Shown here: piece by piece, positions 9,783-19,310 of the stretch | How positions within the stretch are numbered: the stretch's first letter is position 1 | Layout: every line of letters begins with the position of its first letter | Assembly (NCBI GenBank): GCA_009801085.1 | Contig: VNWV01000001.1 | Coordinates: forward strand, 5,084,001-5,148,000 | Source of the DNA: Lasiodiplodia sp. COLG20 | Taxonomy: Eukaryota > Ascomycota > Dothideomycetes > Botryosphaeriales > Botryosphaeriaceae | DNA length: 64,000 nucleotides | Direction of reading: 5' to 3' | The notes under the pieces: generated by a model | Database searches by the model: none | What the model was told of the DNA's origin: nothing | Seen by the model: the letters and a program-made list of their open reading frames with translations, nothing else | Translations under genes and position numbers: made by a program

Positions 9783-10110
9783 AGTTCTCGAGTGAGGGTC
9801 AAATTTGTAGGCACATTCAACTATCAATCAACGCAAGTGTGCTAGACTTAATGTCTTGAAAAGCATGAATTTTTGTAACTCGGGTCCGCAGCAGAATTCA
9901 GACAATACACACTCTGGTGTATTGCGGCCTTTCCAACAACTCCAATGCTCATGGTCTATTGAATGGGCAATTGCGTAAGAACCAGTGAATTGATTGACAC
10001 ATCTTTGATCGGTTGTGGAAAATTCGCAGAAAAAAAAGACCTACTGAGCACCTGGATATCCCCGAACGCCAATGCAAATGCCCATTTTTTCGCAGCGACA
10101 ACGCCAGGAC
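9783..10110. other. Intergenic, GH43 / KRR1
   Basis: A+T-richer spacer between the convergent GH43 and KRR1 genes. It should hold the KRR1 3' UTR. I see no gene or RNA in it. Confidence 0.4.
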
Positions 10111-11187
<1,077 letters not shown>

Positions 11188-11688
11188 TTTGGCAAGTTGC
11201 ACGGCGGTTGACGACGGCGGCTCAGGTCGTGGCCGCTCGAGAAACTTTTGGAACGCGCCGGCCGGAGGCGGTGGCAGAACCCACAAACACGCCATCCCCG
11301 TTTTGGAAACGCATCCGACGCTCGCCAAAAACTACTCTAGTCTTCACTTGACACTGCATAGAATAGATGTCTCTGTGTTTCACCGACACAGACAGACTGA
11401 CTTCACCCATCCTAATTGCTGGACGACCGTCGTTCTCTCGATCTTGTCTTTCCATCTTTTCCCTTCGCCCAAGATTACTTGATCTGCTGTCACGTCATCA
11501 ATGCGGTAGAAAATGAAGATCGATTTGAATGCCTAGCATGTCTTACTTGCACCATCTCCTTGCTTCTTCGGGCCGTGCATACCGCTGTCTTACCTAGCAC
11601 GACCGCTACAATCCATCTCAATGCTCGACCCGGGAACAAGAGCGTGATTGGATAGCTCTGGCATTTCTCAACTTCCACGTTCTCCCTT
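11188..11688. other. Intergenic, KRR1 promoter and reductase 3' end
   Basis: Both flanking genes are on the minus strand: KRR1 begins at 11187 and the aldo-keto reductase ends at 11689. The stretch therefore holds the KRR1 promoter and the reductase 3' UTR. No TATA box is obvious, as is common for ribosome-biogenesis genes. Overlapping ORFs on both strands show no motif. Confidence 0.4.
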
Positions 11689-12744
11689 TTACTCGTCCAT
11701 ATCCTCGCCGTCTCCAATCATGTGCTTGAAATCGCCTAGAATAGTATTCCAGGTGTCATCTTTCGTCTTACTCCACTCCTGGACCTTCTTGATGCCCTCC
11801 AGGTCTTCCTTCATCCTATCGACATTGGTGGTGCCATTCAAGACGACGACATCCACGGCCATGACCAGGGCATACAGTGCAACCTCAGCACTGACTTTGG
11901 CAAATTGAGCTAGCATGAATACAGGTGTCGACTGTAGCAGCTGCGGATTGCCCGTCAGCGTCCAGAAGCTCTCATAGACGATGCCATTCTCGCGGCAGAA
12001 TTCGCGGAGAGACGCGTCGTAGCCGGTCGCCGCATAGAAGCGGTTCTGCACCACGGCGGGCTTGACCGTCGAGCTCCGATAGAGCACCTCGAGGATGGGT
12101 TGCGACACGTTCGAAATACCTAGATGGCGGATCTTGTGCGGCACGTACGTCTCCAGCGTCCTCCACGCTTCAAGCGTCTGCCGGATGTTGGGCAGCGGAG
12201 AGTGGAGCAGCAAGCAGTCGATGTACGAAGCTTCGGAGCCGCTCTCGTCGTCAGTCGGGCGCAAGTTCAGCAGCGATGACTTGACCGAGGTGTGCACCTG
12301 GGTGGCGATGGGATCCTCGGGTGAGTAGGGCATGTTGTTCAAGTCTTGGCCGGCTGGCGATGTAAATTTTGTTTGGACCTTGTGGGCTGCATTAGGTGTG
12401 TCAACTCGGGCTCCCTGGCTCTAAGCGCATACATAGATCTGCTCTCTGGCGAGGCCGTTCGCCTTGAGGGCATCGCGAATGCCGGCGCCGACGAGATGCT
12501 CTTGATAGTGGCGCGGCTGGGCGGCCGTGTCGACAGCCACGAAGCCAGCGGCCAAAGCGTCGGCGACAAGCTTCGCCGAGGCATCCTTTTTCCAGGCGGT
12601 GCCGTAGATGAAGGCGGGACTGCCAATGGCGTGCAGGATGGCACTGGCGGGGCGTGCGGGCGACATGACGCGGACTTGGGGGAGCGTGGTGTTTTGGGCG
12701 GGAAGACAGGCAGCGGCAGATGAGATCATTTCCCGCACGGACAC
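11689..12744 (-). CDS. Aldo/keto reductase (2 exons, 333 aa)
   Basis: Exon 1 12744-12433, 54-nt intron 12432-12379 (GTATGC, branch CTAAT, ends CAAG), exon 2 12378-11689. NAD(P)H-dependent TIM-barrel oxidoreductase. The tetrad is present: Asp72 and Tyr80 in VAVDTAAQPRHYQEHLVGAG, Lys108 in IYVQTKFTSPAGQ, His163 in IDCLLLHSP. Further AKR motifs are HLGISNVS and the substrate-side VVQNRFYAATGYD. The C-terminal ILNGTTNVDRMKEDL-like cofactor segment reads VVVLNGTTNVDRMKEDLEGI. The joining exon sequence (QTKFTSPAGQDLNNMPYSP) fits fungal members closely. The first 27 residues are low-complexity; Met27 (MSPARPASAILHAI) is an alternative start. Substrate unknown. Confidence 0.9.
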
Positions 12745-13481
12745 AGAGGCGGCCGAGCCTCACAGCCCCTTTGATCGCCCCTTCCGGCCCACTGCCACGC
12801 GCAACGCTCAGGTGCCCCTCCACGTGCTGGGCATGGTCCTGGCTCCTTCTCGAGCCCCCGCTTGCACCGTCACTACATGCGCCCTCGACCAACGTTGATT
12901 ACTAGATTGCTGATCATCATAGGACCCTGTTTCGAATCTCTCGCTCTCGTGCTCTCAAATGACTATTAAACTTCGGCTCCTCCAGCTCTATCAGTCTCTA
13001 CATCTGCTCTTTTGGCGTCGGTTCCCTCTTCTGGACTTCTGCGTGCCTTCTGTATACCCATCTCCTTGCAGCTTCCCTTGTTCTGACCCGCAGCTTCAAC
13101 GACGTTTCCATTTTCCAGCCACGTATTTCACAGAACGTCATCCGATATCTCCAGGCTCCGTCTTTTTGCTGCTAGTGCCAACATGTACGTGTCACAAGCC
13201 AGAGTCGATGGCTTCACTGGATCACCAACTCTCTGGATGGCGCTTTGTTCCCTTCGTGCGCTAACGACTTCCTGCTGGCGTGCAGATCCACTGTGGTCAC
13301 ACACATAGAGAGACACATGTCGCTGTCGGTCAGGTATACAAAGACGTCGCCTGTCGTCCGACAATGGACATCTGCTCGGCAGCTCCCCACAATACCTGGC
13401 TCTTTCAGCCCCGCAGAAGAAGCCTACCAAGATAACCAAAGCGTGTTCAATCCCCTCAACAGCCCGCCCGCCTGCATCAAG
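12745..13481. other. Intergenic with pyrimidine-rich leader
   Basis: Divergent region between the reductase and the 37-residue Cys-rich protein. The part from about 12930 to 13150 is rich in CT blocks (TCTCGCTCTCGTGCTC, CTCCAGCTCTATCAGTC), typical of filamentous-fungal leaders just upstream of transcription starts. This suggests a long 5' UTR for the small gene. No further gene seen. Confidence 0.4.
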
Positions 13482-13595
13482 ATGCCGTGGGTGTGCTGTA
13501 GCTGCGACTCAACCTGGGACGGCGGCAGCCCCTCCAACTGGTGTAATTCATGCGGTCACTCCACGAACGGATGTATGAATTGCTTCGCGTATTGA
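13482..13595 (+). CDS. 37-residue Cys-rich zinc-finger-like microprotein
   Basis: The ATG at 13482 (ATCAAGATGCC context) opens MPWVCCSCDSTWDGG and then SPSNWCNSCGHSTNGC, ending in MNCFAY. The spacing CCxC...WC-x2-C-GH-x5-C-x2-C gives paired Cys that could bind one or two zinc ions, resembling RanBP2-type fingers. Short proteins of this Cys/Trp pattern are, to my knowledge, common and uncharacterised in Pezizomycotina. The frame is open upstream to 13245, but the upstream part is not protein-like (low-complexity leader), so the later start is preferred. A longer 116-aa product from 13245 remains possible. Function unknown; a nucleic-acid or protein-binding finger is inference. Confidence 0.55.
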   Translation: MPWVCCSCDSTWDGGSPSNWCNSCGHSTNGCMNCFAY

Positions 13596-13913
13596 GAGAG
13601 TCGCCTCAAATTGGCAGGCAGCGCCACCAGTTTCGAAACGTACCATAGCGTTTCTAGACGATTAATTAATATTCCTATTTTCATCGTCAATTTCCTGCCG
13701 CACGCTGGCCGACGGAACTGCTGCATACTTAAAAGCATGTAAATAGCCTAACAACCATGTCTTTCGGGGCGGAGAAGTAGGACGTTGTCGCGGCGGTGCG
13801 ACAAATCCGACTTTGAGCCTTGTCAATCTCCGATCATCACGCACATCCGCGCCACCTTAATCACCACCCAACCCCGAATCCGAGTCCGTCCACGCATCAT
13901 CAGACAATCAGCC
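13596..13913. other. Intergenic, microprotein / hydrolase
   Basis: This holds the 3' UTR of the microprotein gene and the promoter of the hydrolase. The 5' leader just before 13914 is CA-rich (ACCACCCAACCCCGAATCCG). No gene seen. Confidence 0.4.
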
Positions 13914-14954
13914 ATGCCCGACGCTGACGATGCATCCCAACCGCTGCTCTCGCCCAACCCCCTGCCGTCGCCGCCGATCCGCTTCCCCCGAAACCTGGCC
14001 GACTTCTGCGCCACCTGGACCCTGAAAGCCATCGTGCGCGTCTACACCACCCTGCTCCATCTGCTGTCCTTCCTGGGCTTACGACCACGCCCGTCGCTTA
14101 CCAAAACCTATCCATGCGCCCCGCACTCCCCTGTCCGCATCTTCCTCCCCCCCTCTTCCGCCGATGGCTCACCCCCTCCTCTCCTGATCTCGGTCCACGG
14201 CGGCGGCTTCGCCCTGTGCGCTCCCGTCGTCGATGATTCCGACGCTCTCCATTACGTCCGCAACCACCGCATCGCCGTGGCCAATATCGGCTACCGCCTC
14301 GCCCCGCGCTCCCGCTTCCCCAACCAGGTCCACGACGTCGTCGCGCTGGTCGAAGCGATCCTGGATGACGCAGCTCTGCCCGTCGACCGCTCTCGCGTCG
14401 CCATCTCCGGCTACTCCGCAGGCGGCAACTTGTGTCTCGCGGCCTGCCAGCTGCGAGGTCTGGCCGAGACTGGCCGCATCAAGGGAGCCGTGTCCTTCTA
14501 TCCCGTTACCGACTTCTCGCTGGACCACGCAGACAGGGTGGCACGTGCCCAAAGCATAGCGAGAAATGCGCCTAACCAGAATTTCGGATGGGTGCGCTGG
14601 AGTTACGTGCGTGAGGGTCAGGACTTGCGCGATCCTTTAATCAGCCCCATGTTTGCCCAGAGATCAAAGCTGCCCAAGAAAATCTGTCTGATCGGCTGCG
14701 AGCTGGATATGCTCTGCGATGAGGCCGAGCGGATGGCTGAGAAATTGGCTGCTGAAGAGGGTGAGGGTGTGAAGATGGCAGAAGGAGAGGCTGGTTGGCG
14801 CACGAAGAATGTGAGATGGGAGAAAGTGCTGAGACAGCCTCATGGGTTCAATCAATTTGTGAATTTCGGGGAGACGAGGAGAGTTGCAGAGAGGCGGACG
14901 GAGCAAATGCATGCAGAGGTCGCAAAGTGGCTACACGAAGAAGTCTTTGCTTGA
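13914..14954 (+). CDS. HSL-family alpha/beta hydrolase (esterase/lipase, 346 aa)
   Basis: Abhydrolase_3 / hormone-sensitive-lipase-type esterase. The oxyanion-hole motif HGGGFAL is at residues 95-101. It is followed by NIGYRLAPRSRFPNQ at about 124-138 (the usual YRLAPE..FP motif, with Arg for Glu) and the nucleophile elbow GYSAGGN with Ser168. The acid is probably the Asp in IGCELDMLCDEAERM and the base His in RQPHGFNQF near the C-terminus. A segment at 36-56 (LKAIVRVYTTLLHLLSFLGL) is hydrophobic and may anchor the protein in a membrane. The start at 13914 (AATCAGCCATGC) is preferred over the in-frame ATG at 13785, whose extra 43 residues look untranslated. No intron. Substrate unknown. Confidence 0.9.
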   Translation: MPDADDASQPLLSPNPLPSPPIRFPRNLADFCATWTLKAIVRVYTTLLHLLSFLGLRPRPSLTKTYPCAPHSPVRIFLPPSSADGSPPPLLISVHGGGFALCAPVVDDSDALHYVRNHRIAVANIGYRLAPRSRFPNQVHDVVALVEAILDDAALPVDRSRVAISGYSAGGNLCLAACQLRGLAETGRIKGAVSFYPVTDFSLDHADRVARAQSIARNAPNQNFGWVRWSYVREGQDLRDPLISPMFAQRSKLPKKICLIGCELDMLCDEAERMAEKLAAEEGEGVKMAEGEAGWRTKNVRWEKVLRQPHGFNQFVNFGETRRVAERRTEQMHAEVAKWLHEEVFA

Positions 14955-15338
14955 AGAAGATGGCTGTACCTTGTCCTTTACCAGGAACCCCGACTGTAAG
15001 AGATTGGCCTCAAGGCGTAAAAGATGGCATTACACGACTAGAAGATCTGAAGAATACGATAGAGCGAGATTGCCTTCCTTCGGCAACTGATATGGTACTT
15101 TCTTGAAGAGCACGGAATATGCTTAGTGTCTTGGATCACGACTTAGAGAGGACGCACTGGACTTTGATCTTGCAATTCCGGGTACTCGAAACCAAATTCA
15201 CTTCTGTAACGCAATCCGGTGGGGGAAAAACGTGGTGGGGCAGTGGGCACGGATCTGGCCCGGCGTCCGGCCCTTCTCGCTACACGCACACAGACATAAT
15301 CGCTCCACTCCAGCGCCCTCCCCATCACAAAAACACAA
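14955..15338. other. Intergenic before tRNA-Pro
   Basis: Hydrolase 3' UTR and tRNA upstream flank. No motif or gene recognised. Confidence 0.4.
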
Positions 15339-15481
15339 GGTCTTGTGGTCTAGTGGTATGATTCTCGCTTAGGGCGAACCCTGAGTAGCTTGCGAGAGGC
15401 CCCGCGTTCGGTAAGTTCATCTGTTCGAATCCAAATTCCAGTATCAACAACTAACAGCTCCCCAGATCCGCGGCAAGACCC
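15339..15481 (+). tRNA. tRNA-Pro(AGG) with two introns, one a GT-AG insertion in the T loop
   Basis: Exon parts 15339-15374, 15391-15410 and 15466-15481. Acceptor GGTCTTG (15339-15345) pairs perfectly with CAAGACC (15474-15480). The D arm is GTCTAGTGGTATGAT. Anticodon stem CTCGC/GCGAG encloses TT-AGG-G-T. Intron 1 (15375-15390, 16 nt) sits at the standard 37/38 site and contains CCCT, which can pair with AGGG of the anticodon region, as in normal nuclear tRNA introns. T stem CCGCG (15402-15406) pairs with CGCGG (15469-15473), but the T loop TTCG|ATC is interrupted at 57/58 by a 55-nt insertion (15411-15465). The insertion starts GTAAGT, has CTAAC at 15451-15455 and ends CCCCAG. Removing exactly GT..AG restores a 7-nt TTCGATC loop with the invariant T54, T55, C56 and A58. 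A Pol III T-tract follows. Alternatives: a pseudogene with a recent insertion. Confidence 0.85.
15411..15465 (+). other. Spliceosomal-type intron-like insertion inside the tRNA-Pro T loop
   Basis: 55 nt with a consensus GTAAGT donor, CTAAC branch-like site 10 nt before the acceptor, and CAG end: every signal used by the mRNA introns in this window, and of similar length (48-64 nt). It contains TGTTCGAATCC at 15422-15432, a good match to the Pol III B box, while the tRNA's own B box is split by the insertion. I see no bulge-helix-bulge structure at its ends that would make it a tRNA-endonuclease intron. Confidence 0.7.
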
Positions 15482-15492
15482 AATAAGCTTTC

Positions 15493-15505
15493 TTTTTTTT
15501 TTTTT
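15493..15505 (+). terminator. RNA polymerase III terminator of tRNA-Pro
   Basis: A run of 13 T begins 12 nt after the discriminator base, preceded by TTTC. This is the normal Pol III stop and argues that the tRNA transcript extends through the T-loop insertion to the true 3' acceptor strand. Confidence 0.8.
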
Positions 15506-15825
15506 GCTCATACTCACTCAGCACCCATGCTATTAAGTCGTGCTGACATGCTCATTGTTTTGTCATGCCTCGTGGCTGGCCGTTGGTGTGTAGTTTCGTG
15601 GACATGGCAGCAAGCGAGTCGGACTACCCAAGTACGGAAATTCGCTTACGTCGATGCTCACTCCAAGGATCGTCCTCCAGCCTCACTGCAACTCTCTGCA
15701 CATGATGACACCGGGAATCTTATGGGAGAATGCTTTTTGGTTGAAAGAGACTCAACAATGTCTTGAACTATGACTCAACATCACGCACATCGTAAGTCAT
15801 GAAGGGCTTCTAAGCACACTCATCA
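15506..15825. other. Intergenic, tRNA-Pro / medium-chain reductase
   Basis: Holds the 3' UTR of the minus-strand reductase. A short plus-strand ORF here (15527-15766) has a hydrophobic start but no family signature or splice support; I do not annotate it. Confidence 0.4.
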
Positions 15826-16857
15826 TCAAACCTGAAGTACCAGCTTCACACCACTCACGCCAGCCTTCAATTCGTCCAACGCAGCCTGCACAGAGTTCAA
15901 CCCCCCTTCAACAACCTTGACCTTAGGACTCGGGACAAACTCCTTAGCCTCCAGCTTCTTCTTGAGCCAGACGTTAAAGGCGAAATGGAAGAAGTCAGAC
16001 AGCTTGTCGGTATCGGTTGGTCCCATAACGAACTTGAGCTCCACCCCCTCCATCTTGGGCGACTCCGGGGTGAGGGGCGGCGCGGACGCGAGCTTCGCTC
16101 CGTTGGGATTCAACTCCTTCAGGATCCGCAGGCAGTTGTCGAGCGCTCCAACAGCGTCGAAGCCGAGCTCGAGCGTGACGCCGTCGTCCCTCGCCGCCTT
16201 GACGATGTCCTCCACCACCGTTTCGTCTCGATAATCGAACAGCCTCTTGGCTCCCAGCGCCTTCAAGTACTCGTGGTGCTTCGCGCTGGCCGTGGCGTAG
16301 ACGGAGAACCCCATCATGTTGGCGAGCTGAATCATTGCGGTGCCGATGCTGCTCGCTCCGCCCCAGATCAGGAGGGCCTGCTTGTCGGCGGGCGTGTAGG
16401 CCGTGTCACGCGGCACGCCGAGCGTGTACATGCCGCTCCAAGCGGTCCCCACGGCCATGGGCAGCGTGCTGCCCTCGTCGAAGCTGACGTGGTCCGGCAG
16501 CGCGACGGCGTTGGCCGCCGGGACGAGGACGCGCGTCTGGAACGCTCCGTAGTCTGCGAGGCCCTGCGTGAAGAAGCAGGGAGCGAAGGCGGCGATGCGT
16601 GTCCCGGCCTTGGGCGCGTCGGAAGTGACTGCAGAGCCGGCGGCGATGACGGTGCCAGAGATGTCGGACCCGAGCACCGTCGGGTAACCGTTGCTGAGCA
16701 TGAATCCGGAAGCCTGCTGCTTCCAGTCCAATGGGTTCACTGCGATCGATTTCACGTCGATCAAGAGATCCGAGGGACCGGGCGTGGGTGTAGGGCGGCT
16801 CTCGACCTTGATGGCAGAGCCCTTGGCAGGGAGAACAGCAGCAAGGTGAGTAGACAT
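15826..16857 (-). CDS. Medium-chain (zinc-less) reductase, ToxD/enoyl-reductase-like (343 aa)
   Basis: MDR superfamily NADPH oxidoreductase. The N-terminal GroES-like domain has SDLLIDVKSIAVNPLDWKQQ and YPTVLGSDISGTVIAAGS. The Rossmann domain has LLIWGGASSIGTAMIQLA at about residues 165-182 (the usual GASSxxG dinucleotide loop) and then VYATASAKHHEYLKALGAKR. The C-terminus is IVEGGL-like (VKVVEGGLNSVQAALDELKA). No zinc-ligand cluster is present. Such proteins are often annotated as trans-enoyl reductases; here no polyketide synthase lies nearby, so a free-standing quinone- or enone-reductase role is more likely (inference). No introns. TATA box at 16931-16938. Confidence 0.9.
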   Translation of the reverse strand: MSTHLAAVLPAKGSAIKVESRPTPTPGPSDLLIDVKSIAVNPLDWKQQASGFMLSNGYPTVLGSDISGTVIAAGSAVTSDAPKAGTRIAAFAPCFFTQGLADYGAFQTRVLVPAANAVALPDHVSFDEGSTLPMAVGTAWSGMYTLGVPRDTAYTPADKQALLIWGGASSIGTAMIQLANMMGFSVYATASAKHHEYLKALGAKRLFDYRDETVVEDIVKAARDDGVTLELGFDAVGALDNCLRILKELNPNGAKLASAPPLTPESPKMEGVELKFVMGPTDTDKLSDFFHFAFNVWLKKKLEAKEFVPSPKVKVVEGGLNSVQAALDELKAGVSGVKLVLQV

Positions 16858-16930
16858 GATGAATGTCGTTTGAATTGAGTGTCTTGGAGTGTTTGGGAAG
16901 TGTCGTTTTGGAACATTGGTATCAAGGGGA

Positions 16931-16938
16931 TTTTATAG
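16931..16938 (-). promoter_or_regulatory. TATA box of the medium-chain reductase
   Basis: CTATAAAA on the minus strand, about 75 bp before the ATG at 16857; a normal fungal spacing. Confidence 0.6.
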
Positions 16939-17119
16939 TTCATCAAAACCACTGATCTGGATGCATTCGGCTTGTCTTAAGCCCGGTGTTCGGCCAATTC
17001 GTGGACTCGGTCTTTCGCACCATTTCCGCCGCTGACGAGCTTGATCTCTCAAAACGAACATTTCGCTCTAGCGCGTAAGCGCAACGGCTCAGCTGTTGCA
17101 TCAGGTGGAGCAGAATCCA

Positions 17120-17167
17120 CTAACTCCGCCTGGGGTTCCTAACTCCGCATCGAACTGCTAACTCCGC
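17120..17167. repeat. Three copies of CTAACTCCGC at exactly 19-bp spacing
   Basis: The 10-mer starts at 17120, 17139 and 17158. The interleaving bases differ (CTGGGGTTC, ATCGAACTG), so this is a phased motif array and not a plain tandem duplication. Such sub-terminal motif arrays are typical of the ends of hAT- or MULE-type DNA transposons, and no internal element body is visible, so a solo end is the likeliest reading. Confidence 0.6.
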
Positions 17168-17284
17168 ACTATTTTCTGCGTTAGGCTGTAAGCCTATCAG
17201 TCCATACAGAAACTATGCCTCATCATGAAGAATAACGTGGACGGTGGAGACTATTGTTCGGAGATTGATTTGGAGTTCACAGTT

Positions 17285-17385
17285 CTACATTTACGTCCGG
17301 ACGATAGCTTCAACTACTCATGAAGAAAAAAAAAAATCATGCTAGCTTTTCGCTACAATATCCCTTTGTAACCAGGCCATTGCTT
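17285..17385. repeat. Right half of the MITE (fragment)
   Basis: CTACATTTACGTCCGGACGA, TAGCTTCAACTACTCATG, an A-run, then GCTAGC..CGCTACAATATCCCTTTGTA: this is the right arm and right terminal repeat of the family seen at 9511-9782. The left half is missing or unrecognisable. Confidence 0.6.
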
Positions 17386-17557
17386 TTTTCTTTGTCTTTG
17401 ACAAGCCCGCGCCTATCGCTTCCAATTGTTTTGGTGAGGCGATGATTTCGATTAATTGTAGAACATCCCTGGCCCCGTCAAAAGTCACGGTGCTGAATGG
17501 CAGCGGAACTGTTTGATGGTGGAAGGGTCAAACGAGTATTATTACTTTTACCGATCT

Positions 17558-19230
17558 CTAGTTCTCTCTAGTGTCTACTACCTCGACTTGATTCTGCACA
17601 CCGCCTTTGTCTACCGCCACGCTCCTTTCAGACACGGTCTCAGGAACCGCATTGTCCCCATCAAATATCAACGCAATGCGCTCAAGTGTCATGCCCTTGG
17701 TCTCGGGATAACAGAAATATGCCGTCACTCCGTAGAGGACGAGCACAACTACGAAAACGATATAGTATCGCCATCCGATTGCGTCAAGCGCGATTGGGTT
17801 CACGAAAGTGTTGAAGAAGATTGCAATGACCGTCGCGTACCAAGTGACGGCATTTCCTCTCGCTCGCAGGGCAAAGCCCCAACATTCGGTGGGATATGAG
17901 GTGAGCAGGGGTGTCAACGCGATATCGTACCTGATCCTGTTAGCATGCGTATTTGGTCTCTGGAAAATGATCACTCACCCTGCATAGAAGACAAACAGGA
18001 AGCAGACATTTGCGAGACCGATTGATCCCGTGCCTGTTTTTTCGAATGCTGCCGAGAGGCCGGTGATGACAATGTATGCGACAAGCATGATACCAGCTGA
18101 GGATAAGAAGAGCGATCGCCTACCCACGCGATCGATGGAAACGGCGGCAAGCACTGAAAAGAGCAAATTCCAGATCTGCATGCATCCGGAGATGAGGAGC
18201 TGGTCTGTAGTGTCCTTTATACCCGAGGCCGAGAGCACCAAGGCCAGGTAGTATGAGACGACGCCGTTACCCGACCATTGCGCAAAGATGCCCAGAGTGA
18301 TGCTGATGAACAAGCGGTGGCGGTTTCCTGGCGTCTTGATCATATCTGCGTAAGAAGACGTGTCTAGGGCCTGCTGCTCGCTCTTGATCGCTTCTTCGAT
18401 CGTAGCGAGTTCGTGGGCCACGAGAGCAGACGATTCGTCTCCGCCGCCGTGGCAGGCCGTCAAAATGCTCCTAGCTTCGTCGGTTCTGCCCATCGAGATC
18501 AGCCACCTGGGGCTTTCGGGAACAGAGATCAGACCGGGTGTTGCCAGAGCGGGAAGCGCAATCTGGAGCAGCGACGGAAGGCGCCAGCTCCAGGAGGAAT
18601 CCATGGTGCGAGTACCAAAGCACACCCAGGCAGCAACGATGCTACCAGCATGCCAACCGCAGTTGTAGAGGGCGTTGACAATGCCGCGGTGGGTGGGATA
18701 GGCGATTTCGTTGATGAGGACGGGAATGCAAGCGCCGAACCAAGAACCTGCTACGCCTATGAAGAAGCGAGCGGCAACAAAGGCAGCGGTATTGTGAGCG
18801 GCGGTTTGAAGAACGGTTCCCAGGATGAGAAACAGGACTCCAGCATAGACGCCGGGCTTGCGACCGTATTTGTTGGCGACAAAGGCAGCCGCTGGGAAGC
18901 AAACACCGACGCCCAGCCAGTAGACGGCGTTTATAAAGCCAAGCCAGGCTCCAGTCGGGTGGCTCATGAATTCATTCCATTGTGTCAGGGCTTGGAGACT
19001 GTTCATTAACGTGCCGTCGAAGCCGTTGGCCGATGCTACAGAGGCTTAGTCGGGCAGAAGACGAAGGTTGAATGCGTTAGCGTACAAAACATCAAGATGG
19101 AGCCAATGCTGAGATTGAGCTTTAGCAAGTGACGTTGTTTCCACCATGGTCGGTTGTTTTTCGGAAGGACGGCGGCGAGCTCATTGTCAACGGAGCGTTG
19201 GGCGCCAGCATCAGATGCGGTCATGCCCAT
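17558..19230 (-). CDS. MFS sugar transporter (3 exons, 524 aa)
   Basis: Exons 19230-19086, 19035-17979 and 17930-17558; introns of 50 nt (GTACGC..CTGTAG) and 48 nt (GTGAGT, branch CTAAC, ends TCAG). Joins give ILMFSSANGFDGTLMNSLQA and VFYAGYDIALTPLLTSYPTE, both typical of fungal lactose/hexose permease-like proteins. Sugar-porter signatures are all present: NKYGRKPG after helix 2, PESPRWLISMGR after helix 6, DRVGRRSLFL after helix 8, and PETKGMTLERI at the end of helix 12. Twelve membrane helices are expected, with a hydrophilic N-terminus containing PWWKQRHLL and a polar C-terminal tail. Plasma-membrane proton symporter; substrate cannot be named. TATA box 72 bp upstream. Confidence 0.93.
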
Positions 19231-19301
19231 GATGGAAAAGAGTCGTAAAGGCGGAGGAAAGGAGCAAGAAGCCTGGGTCCCAGAGTGCCATGACTAGGTG
19301 G

Positions 19302-19310
19302 TTTTATAAG
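19302..19310 (-). promoter_or_regulatory. TATA box of the sugar transporter
   Basis: CTTATAAAA on the minus strand, about 72 bp before the ATG at 19230. Confidence 0.6.

Larger units (their letters stand above)
16939..17557. other. Intergenic with repeat remnants
   Basis: Lies between the reductase promoter and the 3' end of the sugar transporter. It contains the CTAACTCCGC triple repeat and a half-copy of the MITE, listed separately. No gene seen. Confidence 0.45.

Noticed and set aside
15402..15440. Alternative T arm using the GTTCGAATCC inside the insertion
   Set aside because: The bases on either side (ATCTG / CCAAA) do not pair and the matching acceptor strand CAAGACC lies only at 15474-15480, so the interrupted arm is the real one.
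15985..16878. 297-codon plus-strand frame opposite the medium-chain reductase
   Set aside because: Antisense shadow; Arg/Val/Glu-rich with no domain, whereas the minus strand has full MDR motifs and a TATA box.
11689..19230. Possible secondary-metabolite cluster (reductases, hydrolase, MFS transporter together)
   Set aside because: No polyketide synthase, NRPS, terpene cyclase or cluster regulator is present, and KRR1, a tRNA and repeats are interleaved; ordinary neighbours are more likely.
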